Positions 36,701 to 50,500 of a DNA stretch of 64,000 nucleotides are shown one piece after another. A program made the translations under genes and the position numbers. This DNA is from Pteria penguin (Eukaryota > Mollusca > Bivalvia > Pterioida > Pteriidae). Each line of letters opens with the position of its first letter. The first letter of the stretch is position 1. The stretch covers positions 38,397,501-38,461,500 of the forward strand of contig CM068592.1 of the NCBI GenBank assembly GCA_035048485.1, read 5' to 3'. The notes beneath the pieces were generated by a model. That model saw only the letters and a program-made list of their open reading frames with translations, made no database searches and had not been told where the DNA came from.

Positions 36701-39700
36701 NNNNNNNNNNNNNNNNNNNNNNNNNNNNNNNNNNNNNNNNNNNNNNNNNNNNNNNNNNNNNNNNNNNNNNNNNNNNNNNNNNNNNNNNNNNNNNNNNNNN
36801 NNNNNNNNNNNNNNNNNNNNNNNNNNNNNNNNNNNNNNNNNNNNNNNNNNNNNNNNNNNNNNNNNNNNNNNNNNNNNNNNNNNNNNNNNNNNNNNNNNNN
36901 NNNNNNNNNNNNNNNNNNNNNNNNNNNNNNNNNNNNNNNNNNNNNNNNNNNNNNNNNNNNNNNNNNNNNNNNNNNNNNNNNNNNNNNNNNNNNNNNNNNN
37001 NNNNNNNNNNNNNNNNNNNNNNNNNNNNNNNNNNNNNNNNNNNNATCAAATATTCAATAAAAAATCAAAAATCAAAGTATTGATAATTTCTTAATTTAAA
37101 CTAATTCAAGACCTTTTCGAGTTTTAACATGTCACATAACAGGAAGTTTGAATTTGACATCACCGGACAATTTATAGATAATTTATCCTTTTTATAATTA
37201 TAATTCCATCATAATTCACTGACGTATAGCCTAACGATAGTATCTGGGTATTTCTTTTTCATAGGTAAAGTAAGTGAAAAAAATATTTTTATGTATATCA
37301 TGTTTGTATTTATGTACTATTCATAATTTGCCTGGCAGTGTCTCCCTTCATCCTTGCAAACTTGTTTCAGTCTGTTTACCTGTGTACTATTCACAATTCG
37401 CCTGGCAGTGTCTCTCTCCATCCTATCTACTTCTTTCAGTTCGTTTACTTGTGTACTATTCACAATTTGCCTGGCAAGGTCTCTCTTCGTCCTAGCTATT
37501 AGTTTCAATCCGTTTACCTGTGTACTATCATAATTTATCTTGCAGTGTCTCTCTCCTTTCTAGCCACTTGTTTCAGTCCGTTTACCTGTGTACTATTCAC
37601 AATTTGCCTGGCTGTGTCTCTCTTCGTCCTAGCCATTAGTTTCAGTCCGTTTACCTGTGCTATCATAATTTATCTTGAAATGTCTCTCTCCTTTCTAGCC
37701 ACTTGTTTCAGTCCGTTTACTTGTATACTATTCACAATTTGCCTGGCAATGTCTCTCTTCGTCCTAGCTATTAGTTTCAATCCGTTTACCTGTGTACTAT
37801 CATAATTTATCTTGCAGTGTCTCTCTCCTTTCTAGCCACTTGTTTCAGTCCGTTTACTTGTGTACTATTCACAATTTGCCTGGCTGTGTCTCTCTTCGTC
37901 CTAGCTATTAGTTTCAGTCCGGTTACCTGTGCTATCATAATTTATCTTGAAATGTCTCTCTCCTTTCTAGCCGCTTGTTTCAGTTCGTTTACCTGTTTAC
38001 TTCTCAAGGTTGGTAGCCGACCGATTTTCACAGATTGACTGAGGTTGATCTCTTTCTCTACTAAAGAGTGTTCCTTTTGGAAGAAAATGGTTTTTTCATG
38101 ATCGTTACGTATCAGATTGATTGTCGCACTATATTTTGAATTGTCATCAATTGATTATCCTATATTTTAAACGAGAAAACAGAAGCCATCTGACTAAGCT
38201 GTATGACCCAAATCACCAAGGACACGCACACAAAACATGATAATAGTAAAATATACACGAAAAGCCAACATTAGAAAAATATTCGATTGTGCTGCGGTTA
38301 TGATACCGACATAAGACGGTCAATTAAAATAACAAACGTCACTTAATTAGTGTAGTTAACCGGCTTATCCGGTTCCCACTCACCACAAAAGCAGCCCAAT
38401 CAAAGGACATACATCTGCACTTTAGGCGCATTTCGAAAACGTCTTCGTCTCTTCAGTACCTTATTTTATATGGCGAGGTTTATTGAAAACAATGAGATGT
38501 GCACATTTACTATTAATCTCATCAACTGCTCTTGTAAAGTTGAAAAAAAACATATTATAACAATCAAACCTGAAAAATCAGTATAAATGCTGGGTAAAAT
38601 TGATTTTTAAATGCTGATATATCTTAATATCTAAATAGACACCTTAGTGTTCAATCAGCTCTAATCAATATCGAAGAAGTACCAAACCGTTACTAACGTA
38701 TCTGCTGATATATTTTAATTTTCAAATAGACACTTAAGTGTTCCATTAAAACTCAGATAACATAATTATAGGTTTACGTGATTAAACTTTTTGAACGCAA
38801 AAACCGGACAATAATTCACACGTGGTGAGAAACATTGTTTTATCTAAAACAAAATGTATTGAGACTGAAGGAATGATTAAAATTACTTCAATATATGTGA
38901 GTTTCACGTCTAATCATATTATTAATATATTACAAATGAAAATTCTCGATATTGTCTTATTTCCTTTTTAAACAATGATAATCTGTTCGAATACCTCGTA
39001 AACTTTAACAGTGTATGTTATGGTGACTACAATTTTCTGAAATATGTTTAAAATGAATTATTTTCAAATACCAGTGTAGTATTGTATATAAAATAATTAT
39101 CAGATTTATATGACTTTGTCGTTTTCCATTCATGAAACCTTAGTCTACAAATATTACACACTGCCATACAAAGATTTTGAAGTATGATATGAAAGGGAAA
39201 TATGAAGTATGATATGAAAGGGAAATATGAAGAATGATATGAAAGGGAAATATGAAATATGTTATGAAAGGGAAATATGAAGTATGATATGAAAGGGAAA
39301 TATGAAGAATGATATGAAAGGGAAATATGAAGTATGTTATGAAAGGGAAATATGAAGTATGATATGAAAGGGAAATATGAAGAATGATATGAAAGGGAAA
39401 TATGAAGTATGTTATGAAAGGGAAATATGAAGTATGCTATGAAAGGGAAATATGAAGTATGATATGAAGTATATGTTGCACTTTGGAAACTTAAAAAATT
39501 TTAGATATATCAAAGTGTTCATATATTTAGGATTCATTATGTAAAGATAGGACAAAGATATTTTATGGAGTTCATTTTTCAAGTCAGGTAACGCGAAGCA
39601 GACCATCTACACTAGACCCTATCACTTATGCGATATATACCGCTTATCGCATTAGGGAATCATGTCCAGATTGACAGATATGTTTAATGTTTAAAGCATA

Positions 39701-42700
39701 TTTCTCAGTAAGAGAACATTTACAGATATTTTTTAAACCATTTTCATTTACTCAATATGCTTCAAACATTAAACAGATCTGTCAATCTTGATATGATTCC
39801 CTTACGGGATAAGAAATATAAATCACAAAGGATATTTGTAGTTAACATTTGAAAACATTTATATCTATATGACATCTGCTAAATGTCAAAGCTCTATATA
39901 GATTTGCACATGATTTCAGAGAGAATGTTTATTCTTTTCACAAATTATTTTAGCCAGACCTTTCTGAAACCGCCATATAAGTGCCGCTTAATCCAATAAT
40001 ACAAACAAAAACTAAATTCCAGTAGACCATTCCTGGAGCTTATCAAATTGATCACGAATCAGCTGTACATCCGGAACCCTGAAATTGACAGACATATACA
40101 AATAGACTTCCTTTTCTGTATCGTGCTTTACTTAACATCAGTTGTTTGGCTGTCGAGACAATTGTGTTATTTTTAGCAAAGTGATTTTAACTTTGATATA
40201 GCACTGGCCATGCAACAAGTCATTCCATTAAGTTATTTCTATGTAGGTAATTTCACGTAAAACACTTTTCGTAAATTTGACATTGAATTTTCCATCAATT
40301 GCTTCTTGGTCATCAATCAACATGTTTCTCCTTTTTATTAAATTGAATGCCTCTTAATTTTCTAATGTCTCCTAGTAATGATCTGTGTATATTGATTACT
40401 TTCGTTCCTAAATGACATCTCATCTTGAAAAAAACTAGTTGATCCTTTTTTTTCTATATGGAGGATAATTTATAAATTTGTAAATGTGTGTCCTTTGATT
40501 GTAATGCTTCTGCGGGAGTGGCAAGGTGGACGCTTGACCAGTTGGGAGCTGTTTGTTAATTTGATTGACTGTAATAAGTTAAAAACGAAGAAGTACCGAA
40601 GGGTAAACCATATCTCATTGTCCATGGAATAAAGGGGACAATATCGTGTTTAGTGTCATATTCAGACAAATGCGAACCCCAATAAAATCGAGGTGAGACC
40701 AGGTGCCCGGGAGGAGTAAGCGTCCCCTGGCTGCATACAACACCCTTCGCAAAAGTCCTGCACCAACCTTTCAAGGCGAGGAGGTAAATACATAAATATA
40801 CACGCATAAACATACGAAGGAGACAGGAGCAAATAAGTAAGTATCGTAGCTGCAGTACAATCGAGTATTTTTCTAATGTCATTTTCTATGTCTATTTGTC
40901 ATTTTCTATGTCTATTTGATTATTACTATGTTTTATGTGCATGTCATTGGTGATTTGTGTCACACAGCTTGGTCAGATATCTCCTGTCTCTTGTGTCACA
41001 CAGCTTGGTCAGATATCTCCTGTCTCTTTTGTTAGCCGATGTAGCCTATTGGATAAGGTGCTCAGCTCGTGACCGGGAAGTCCGGAGTTCGACTCCCGCC
41101 CTGGGCGCACCGATGTTCTGTCTTTCGGATAAGTCAGTAAAAACCGAGGTCCCATGTCACAGTAAGATTGGCACGTAAAATATCCCCCATTGCTTCGCGT
41201 GGATCCGTTGCAAAGGTAAAAAATGCCGTCACCATATATGTGAAATAATCGTGGCGTGACGTAAAACAATATTCCATTAATCTGTCTCTTTTGTAAGAAT
41301 ATATAAAAGACCATGTCATGTCAAGCGCCAAATTTTCCTGTCAAGCGCGAGATTTTCTGCAAAAACGCAAAGCAGTTGTCACATAATAAATACAGCCCCT
41401 TATTATAACTGTTGATTTTAATATACAACACTAACCTCTATTATCTTTTTATCGAGCGACATAGTTTTCATTAGTATACATGTATTTCAGACTTTTCACC
41501 TTGCAGCTTACGAGCTTGACAGTTAGTTTTCCCCATCTACTCGTACATTATTAATTGCCTAGAAGGTGGATAAATGTAAGACATTTGTTGGCTTCGGACA
41601 TATTGTTATGTAATGTTTAGTTTCTGATTTTATTTGCGGAGCTTGAATGCACAGTAGATGCATTATGGTCGTGTTGCTAAGAAAAATCTTTTATCTCTTC
41701 TGTTTAGTTCTTTGGATTTTGTAAATGGTTGCTGCATGTGCATTCTATCTTTTTTTTCAATTCAATCAATGTTAGGTATTTGCTAATGTAAAATTCAAAA
41801 TACTGATAGTACAGAAGGACAGGGTTATCTAACTTATATTGGCGGTTTGCTTATTGCAGGAGAAGATGACGATATTGCCATTTTTACAGTTGAATTCTTA
41901 TGTATACCTTATCAGACTTCCTGAGGTATTTGTTAAACATAAAGTACGGCAAAAACCCGATCAACCTGCCAATAAAGCTTTCTTGCGTAACACGATTATA
42001 GATTAAAAAACTAGACCAAATACTAGAATATTGAAATTAGCATATACCAACTAGCGGAATTCCGTAATTAATAGCTGAACCAACCTAAAACTATCGCACT
42101 GGTCAACTTCTCTCTTAACTGAGTTCAAGTTAACAATGGAATTTGGCAATGAAAAGTACATAATGCAAAATATGAAGAAACCACAATCATGATATACGTA
42201 TTTAATCATAAGATAATGAATGAAAGCCCGAAAATTAGAATTTTTTTGATAATTTTACTTTTAAAAAAGGTTTTTCTATAAGAAACTTCAATCACAACGA
42301 AGGGAATTTCCTGCAGTTAATCATGTGAATAAACAATTTGTCGGCCATACTCACGTATGTGCAGGATTATTTCAACACAAAATTTCCATGAAAATATAAA
42401 TCAACATGAGTTTGTAAATTTGTGGACTATATTTTTGCGTAGATTTGAAGATACTATCTGATCAACATTCTTTTTGAATAGCTTGAAAAAAGACTGGGTA
42501 TAAACTATAAAAAGATGGGGTATATACGTATAAAAACGTTGAATAGCATCTCCCTTATATATTTCATTGTCATTAGGTGGCCTTTGTTCTTCCTAGTTGG
42601 TCACAGTTGGATGTTTGATCAGTGGTATCGCAAAAGACGTCAATTCTGGGATCCGGAGATGAATTTTGCTCGTATTTTACTGAAGTGAATAGATTATCGC

Positions 42701-45205
42701 GCTCACAAACGAATGTGCATGTAAAAGATCCCTTCCTGCCTCTTGCAGGTCCGTGGTATAGGAAAAATAGGAAGCAATTCACCGACAATATTTCAGCGGT
42801 TTGCCGTATATATATACATATATATAAGGTTATTCTTTATTGTTCTGCGTGTCAGTAGTGTTTTTGGCGCCCAGGTTACTCAGATGGTTTTCCCCCTTTT
42901 TAAGTAATTATAATATTCTTTTTGTATTCCACTATCGTTGGCTAGAATCTGTTCGTTTACATTGTACTTTAGAATCTGTTCGTTTACATTGTATTTTACG
43001 ATAGGCCAAAGCAAATTATCATATCATGTTGATACCGTTAAATTATTTGTATGTGAATTTATATCTTTATTGTCATGATAAAAATATCTATGTTTAAACA
43101 GAAATGGTCATAAAGACGACATTTTATAGTTCTATATTCATATATTTATTGTAGTTCTTATAATAGTCTTCATATATAGCATACACTAAAATACTCATTA
43201 AATGTTACGTCTAAAATGGCAATTATTTGTCTTGCAGTTTAAATTCCCTACTGCTTTAAGCATACCAAATACATACGCAATTTTATATAACCGTAAAATT
43301 TGTCTTAAGATGGACTCGTATAGAGTGATCATTTGCCCAAGTGCTATTGCTCGTTGAAAGATTTATTATCTGACAATCGTGCCTTCACGGTAGGATGATA
43401 TTCTTTACAGTCACATATTGATTTTCTGCATGTAACAGTTAGATACAACAGAAATTGCTCGGAAGAAATGACGTGATATTTGTCAATGATGATGGAGTGT
43501 TTTCGGCAACCGAAAGCATCATTTAATGGTGATGTATTACATAATTTGTACTTACTGTGATGGCTGTATAACCGACAGATTGGTGTTTGACCTTTAACAC
43601 TATAGAGTATTACGCACTGTTAAAGTTCACATAAACTTTCGAATACGGACCACCCATGCAAGCGTCCAGAAAATAAACCGTATGAGTTATCCTAATGACA
43701 AAGTGTACACCAAAGATGATTCCAGATATAACAACCACACTTCATAATTCATTTGTATTATTCTTCAACCTACATCCTTTAGTCTACAATCCTTCTTGAT
43801 TCTTGGTGCCTTGGTAGGCATCTTCATGTAATGAAAACAAAATTATGTCAAGTGATTTACTAATTTGGTTGACTTAAACTGAAGTATCACAAATAATCTG
43901 ACATATTAGCAATGGGAATACTTATTTTGACACCAGTTCCTCCAGTTTGAATTTTGTATTAAGGTCACACATTTCCTTTGCAGTGTGGAGCTCGTAAAAG
44001 TTCCCCGCGGAGGGCTTGACTTAAGTGTTATTATACACTGTTGTTATGTGGCTGTGACTCTTTCTATACAGTTCACTTCTTTATGTCGTGGCATTTTACA
44101 TTTCTGATTTTCTCTTCTATTTATAATTTTTTTAATGTACGTCCTTTGATTGTTCTGCTGTTACGGTTAGTGGGAAGGTGGGCCCGTAAACCGGTTAACT
44201 ACACAATTTGTTTGGCTTTTGTCAAATTAAATGACCGTCCTAAGTCGGTATCGTAATTGCATTACAATCAAATATTTTTGTAATGTGTTATATGTGCTAG
44301 TATATTATTTATATTCATGTATTGTATAGCTCCATGGTGACTTCTGCCACATAACTGAGCCAGTAACTCCTCTTTTTTCTTTCTACTTGATAAGATAAGA
44401 TAATGGATGTGTTCGTTTCATTTACTAGATTTTTAAACAAATAGATTTATTTGCGGTTTAAAACTAGTTTTTGTACGAATACATTAGTAGCGAGAAGCCA
44501 TTCTTCCATTCACTGCCATCCTTAATTCAACCCACCTTTTAGTTGAGCATCATGTTTTGTGTTAATTTAATTGAAATTTTTATATTGATTTCTTTATTTA
44601 TGTCGGTATATATGCAATAATTATTTTATATCTTAAACTATTACATAGTATGACAATATGTATTCGTTGTATCTTATAGACTACATGTACCTTATGAAAT
44701 TTGCTGTATAGGAAAACTAAAAGACATATATCAGATTGAAAGTAAAAGGTGGCTTGCCAATTTTCACTTATTTAGTCTCGTGGAATGTATAATTGACTTT
44801 TTTTCCTTTTGAAGTAATTACCTTTACGATCTCTTGATACACAGGAAACAAATGTTATATAATATTGTTATAGTTTCATCTATGTTTTTTTTTTAATTTG
44901 ATATCTTGACTGAAGTCATATGTATGCGATGTTCTTTGCAATGTCGAGATGAAAGAAATCACAAAACCTCCAATCTCGTATAAAGAAGCATTAGAACTGC
45001 TGTAACAGAGAAATAAATTGTTCCTTTCACGATTTTCTGGATTCTTTAAATCTCACTATTGTCTATTCAGGCGGAGTACTGACAAATATATATTGATATA
45101 GAACTCTGAAAATGTAGTAGTAGTAGTATTAATATTAGTATTATTAGTAGTAATAGAAGTAGTTCGGTGTTATTATTATTATCGATCTTAATCTTATTAT
45201 CATAC

Positions 45206-45239
<34 letters not shown>

Positions 45240-45270
45240 AATTCAATTATAATTACATTTCCATTGTTGC

Positions 45271-45331
<61 letters not shown>

Positions 45332-47449
45332 TTTATCATTAACTGCCGTGAACGTCACACCTGCTTCAGAAAATGACCTAATCTAAATATACTTTTACGT
45401 TAAGGGAAATAATACGAACATTAACTATAGATCTTTTTACAAGAGAGAAAGACATTTGTTATATCGATATTATACTAAGAATTCTAGAGAACAGGTTTAG
45501 GTATTTATTGACGAATGAATTACTTACGTCATATTGGCTTTAGTTGAATGTTTCCAGAAAGAGATGTAGAGCAATAGTCGATAAAAAATCTCCAGTTTTG
45601 TTTCTGTGTGTAAAACTGATGTAGGTTGTTAATAACTTCCTTTATAATGGTCACTTATTTTGTACAAGATTTGGAATATCCTCATTGATGTTGTTGTGGT
45701 GGAGGTGGTGGTGGTGGTGGTGGTTGTCTGTAAAAGCTTCATTTCCGTCATTATGAGGGTGGTATTAGTTGATATTTTTCGGCGAGGTTGATGTTGTTTC
45801 GTATTTTGCATGAATGTCACACTTATTCCCTTTGCAGTGTGGAGCTCGTTAAAAAAGTTCCCCGCGGAGGGTTTGACTTAAGTGTTATTATACCTTTTTC
45901 CTTATGTTATGTGGCTTTGCCACTTTCTATACGGTGTTTGTTCACATTCATTTATATATACAGTGTTGAATTATTGTTGTTTCGTCCGTGCACGTCCACT
46001 GTGGAACATTGTTGTTAGTGCCATAGTCATGTGACACCAGTTACTTTCGTTTTTTGCTTGTTGTGGTGGTAGGTTGTCTGTAAAAGCTTCATTTCCGTCA
46101 TTGTGAGAGTGGTATTGATTGATATTTTTCGGCGAGGTTGATGTTGTTGTTGTTATGGTGGTGGTGGTGGTTGTCAGTAAAAGCCTCATTTCCGTCATTG
46201 TGAGAGTGGTATTGGTTGATATTTTCGGCAATGCAATAAAATATTTCGTCCTTTTATTATAGATATGTTTTGCTATCATATAAACACAATTATTCAAATA
46301 CTTATTTGATTATATAAAACCAAGTCATATTTATTCAATGGACGAAAACCTCCTTTTCATTTTAAGACAGAAATCTTTCTGTAATATTTACCGAGACATA
46401 ATGGAATTGTTCTTAACAAAGGCTCTACACACGGCGACGAAATTGAGTAACGCTATATAGAGAAAATATTCTATCATTGATCACTAAAGCTAATGGCTTA
46501 ATACTCCTCTTATATTTCCTGTTATCTGAGTAGCCAGCTGCACGTAATGTAAAGCCGCCATAAACCTACAATTACGAATTCCTTCTTATACATATGAAGC
46601 AATACAGTGACAACCTATTATTCTATATTGAATTATGTCTACAATAAAAACTCTAAATTCTTCAAACTACTATTATCTGTTTTTCACACTTTCGGAAATC
46701 CAACAATTTATAAAATTCAATCAGATAACAAAAACAGAAACTGATTGAAAATAGACAAGAACTAAACAATTTTATTCATGCACTCAAAGGTGGTCAGTGA
46801 CAACTCGAAACAGCGTAAGCGTATTCTGCATAAATTATGTAATCAAAATCTTTATATAAATTTAAGTTCAATATCTAGATAATATTCTTCTGTTCACATT
46901 ATTAAACACTTTACCCTCGTTTTATCAACAAAATAGTAGATACAACAGCTTTATATTGATTACTGTCACATATAACCTTATTATTCTGACATTATCGAGT
47001 GTCAACCTTTACCTATCTAAGATATGAGTTATTAACAAGGAAGACAAAATAGAATAAATTGGTACATTCTCGTTTTGAGTAGAGATTCTCACTAATTTTA
47101 TGGTAACCTTAATGACCTCGCTACAATATAAGTTCTCATTATTCAATACTTAAACTTATTTATTAGATAGAGGTAGCTGCTACGTCACTCTACTCACTTT
47201 GATAAAAATTAGAACAGATATCTTTATTTAAAAATGCAATTCGCATCTCGACAACTTGTGTCTTATCAATGAAGCTCAGCTTCAATATTGTGGAAGTCCA
47301 AATATATTTGAATAAGCAGCTTTAACAAAAATTACCATATTGACCTATACTTACGAGTAAAAACTTATGTTAGGATAAAACAATACATGAGATAGATAAT
47401 CCTTTACTTTCAGAACAATTTACTAATTTTCGGCACAGTTAATCTTAAA

Positions 47450-47536
<87 letters not shown>

Positions 47537-50500
47537 CGGTGCATAGATACTGAAAGCTGGTCTTGGAATACCCAAGGGACCAACAGTCCATCAGCTACGG
47601 TGATGATATGTAATAAGTATGGAACCTGTTTACTAAACTTGCACGGATGGAGTAACCAATCGTATATTGATGTTTAACCTTTCATGATAGCTTATCACAT
47701 CCCCCTTTTCTCCAGATGTACTTATTTACCTATTGCTCTTGTTTATTCAAAACACAAGAATTTGATACTGTTCTTACTTTGGTACTTGGAATTTAATTTA
47801 TGTGTTTTAAAGTATCATTCATTTACGTGTATCTGATTTTCAGAAATCCTGTTCTGTTTTCCTTTTGAGGCAAGGAACATCAAAGTAATGACGACGGGGG
47901 AGATAATGTCTCTCCAATCATATGGCAACTCAGCAACGCTTTGCTCATGCGAGAACAACTTCGACACTTTCAACATCATGTCAAAAGATGACGTCACAAA
48001 CCACACGTCATTACGTATATTAGTTTATGCAAAGACTTTGAAGACCGATATCGGCGTGTAAGTAACACAATGAGATAAACTCTCTATACTCTGTCGATGT
48101 TAGATTTTAAGACACCGAGCAGTGTATGTCTCAGTTTCATAAACATAGCAATTTTTCGGTGGTTGACTGTAGTCTTTCAGCTTTTCAAATTCTGTATCGC
48201 GAATAGGCAAAGTGGCAATATTTGCCGGAAATCACGGGTGTTGTCATATACTCCGGTTTCCCATACTATTGATACCATTAATTTTGTTGATACTTTTGTG
48301 GACTAAGGACGGTCGATTGAAATGACAATCTTCATTCAGTTTGTGTGGCTAAAGACTACAAATTACAGACTACACAGAATTCATAATGTGGACACGCATG
48401 TACGTTTACATGCAGAGAAATCGACTTTAATAACCATTTATACATTCATTAGTCTTAGACCCTCAAATGGGTTAACCATAGCATTTGCACAATTGTGTCA
48501 GTTCAATTAATTGTTCAAATTCTTAATTCTGACTGTCTTACCAGCGCATACCTCAGGCATGACAAAACAAGAATAAGAATTGCAGTTCCAGTCAACTGAC
48601 ATGACACAATAATGCAATTTGTGTAATTACCCGATTGTCAATATCCATAGATTATACGTTACTTAATTCTGTGAGGATACTGCCATGTAAAAATGTCAGA
48701 TCTCCATTTCCTGCTATGAAATATGGAAATGTGGCTGACATTTGCTCGATCATTGTATGTCAATAACTGTGTAGGTACTTGAATGTGTAGTAATATTATT
48801 TAAATCTCTCAAAGAAAACTTGAAATATAGCAAAACATGGAAAGTGCTGCCGGCAAATCTGTCTGTGACATAAAAGTCACGGTTACGATCACATAACATT
48901 TATGTGGATGCTACCTAAAAGGGCTTAATCAGTGGAGAATACATGCCAAATAGGAAATATCTTTTATGGTATAAAAGTTATTGGCAAGGTGAAAGTGACA
49001 GGCGGGCAAACAAATTGAGAGGACAAAACCAATTTGCCATAAATTTTTCGATCTGGGGGTATAAATGTGCCCCATTTGATGAATGCTTTGTCAACAATTA
49101 TCCTGGTGGTAGATCATAAGCCCCAGTCATAAATAAATTTCAGAGATACCAAATTTATATCGGAAAGAAATATAAAGTGGTAAATAAAATGTCAAAGGTA
49201 ACACCGAGCATTTTGAATCCGAGTAATTATAAATCTACTTCACTATGAATTAAAACGCCAAGCTCACTAGCTCTTGCCTTTACCGCCTTTCACATGACGT
49301 TCGACAATATTCTTGGGTTTACGATCAGGTCTTTTACCTCTTCAGCCTTCATATTCACAAATTCGATTGAATGCATTTCTTACAAGTTTTTAATCCAATT
49401 GAATTGCGTAGTTTTCAATATTATAAATTCATCATTGCAATTTTCATAAATATCAAACTCAATTCATTTATGAACTTATTATATGTTTATGAAATATTTG
49501 TATGATTTATTTGGGTTTTTCAGGTTGGAATATGATCTCCGTAATGAAACGCATTTTGTCAAACTGAAAACAGGTATCTTTGTATTATGAAATTTAATAT
49601 TTACATAAATATACAATTTAAAGTATATCCAGACTTTATACATTATGATTAAACGTCTTAAAATATATGTTTTTATTTACGTGAATATGTTTTATTATAC
49701 ACTGTTATTAGATAAAAAACGAAGAAGTACCAAAGAGTAAAAGCATATCTCATAGTCCATGGAATAAAAGGACATTGTCATGTATAGTATCATATTCAGA
49801 AAATGTGAACCCCAATAAAATCGAGGTGACACCAGGTACCCGGGAGGAGTAAGCGTCCCCTGGTCGCATTCAACACCCGTCGCAAAAGTCCTGCAACAAC
49901 TTTTCAATCCTAGGAAGTAAATACATAAATATACACGTATGAACACATGAAGGACACAAGAATACGTGGTCATATTTCCATATTCAAGGTATGAATGTTG
50001 TTTAACTAAAGTTCCCGCATCAGAAATGCACGTGAACAAATGCCTGTATATATATTTATTATGGCAAATCAAGTATAGTCAAAAACTTAAGATGGTTAAT
50101 TTGTACGGTCAGGTCTTTTATCTCGGGTTCCTTTGGATATATGATATTGAGGTGATCCTTAAATACAAGGTTGTTAATCGACAAAACGTCATCGATGCAT
50201 CTGTATGTAAAGTTGAACCGAGGTGCTAATTGCTTATTGCCTTTGGAGAGCAGAAACTGTATGAATTCTGCTTCGTAAGAGTACAAAAATATGTCGGCCA
50301 GAAGAGGCGTGCAATTAGTATCTATCGGAATGCCAACAATCTGTTGGAACACTTTCCCACCAAAATTTACAAAAATATTATCTATAAGAAATTCTAACAT
50401 TTAGATGATCTCTTTTTCTGTATACTTGTTGATGGTATCAGACTGTTCCTTTACAATCAATTGATAAAGGCGTTCGAAACCTTGTCCCTCTTTATAGTTT

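Noticed and set aside
36512..37060. Open frames across the N run
   Set aside because: They consist of unknown bases and have no meaning.
41860..41925. Possible exon with acceptor TTATTGCAG and donor GAG|GTATTT
   Set aside because: The only fully open frame is phase 0 to 0, which fits neither neighbour. In phase 1 it meets a stop before the donor, or creates one when joined through the inner GTATAC.
49695..50072. 125-codon minus-strand frame
   Set aside because: It spans the repeat tail next to the reverse-transcriptase relic, and a diverged version recurs at 40556-40882. It is part of an old element, not a gene.
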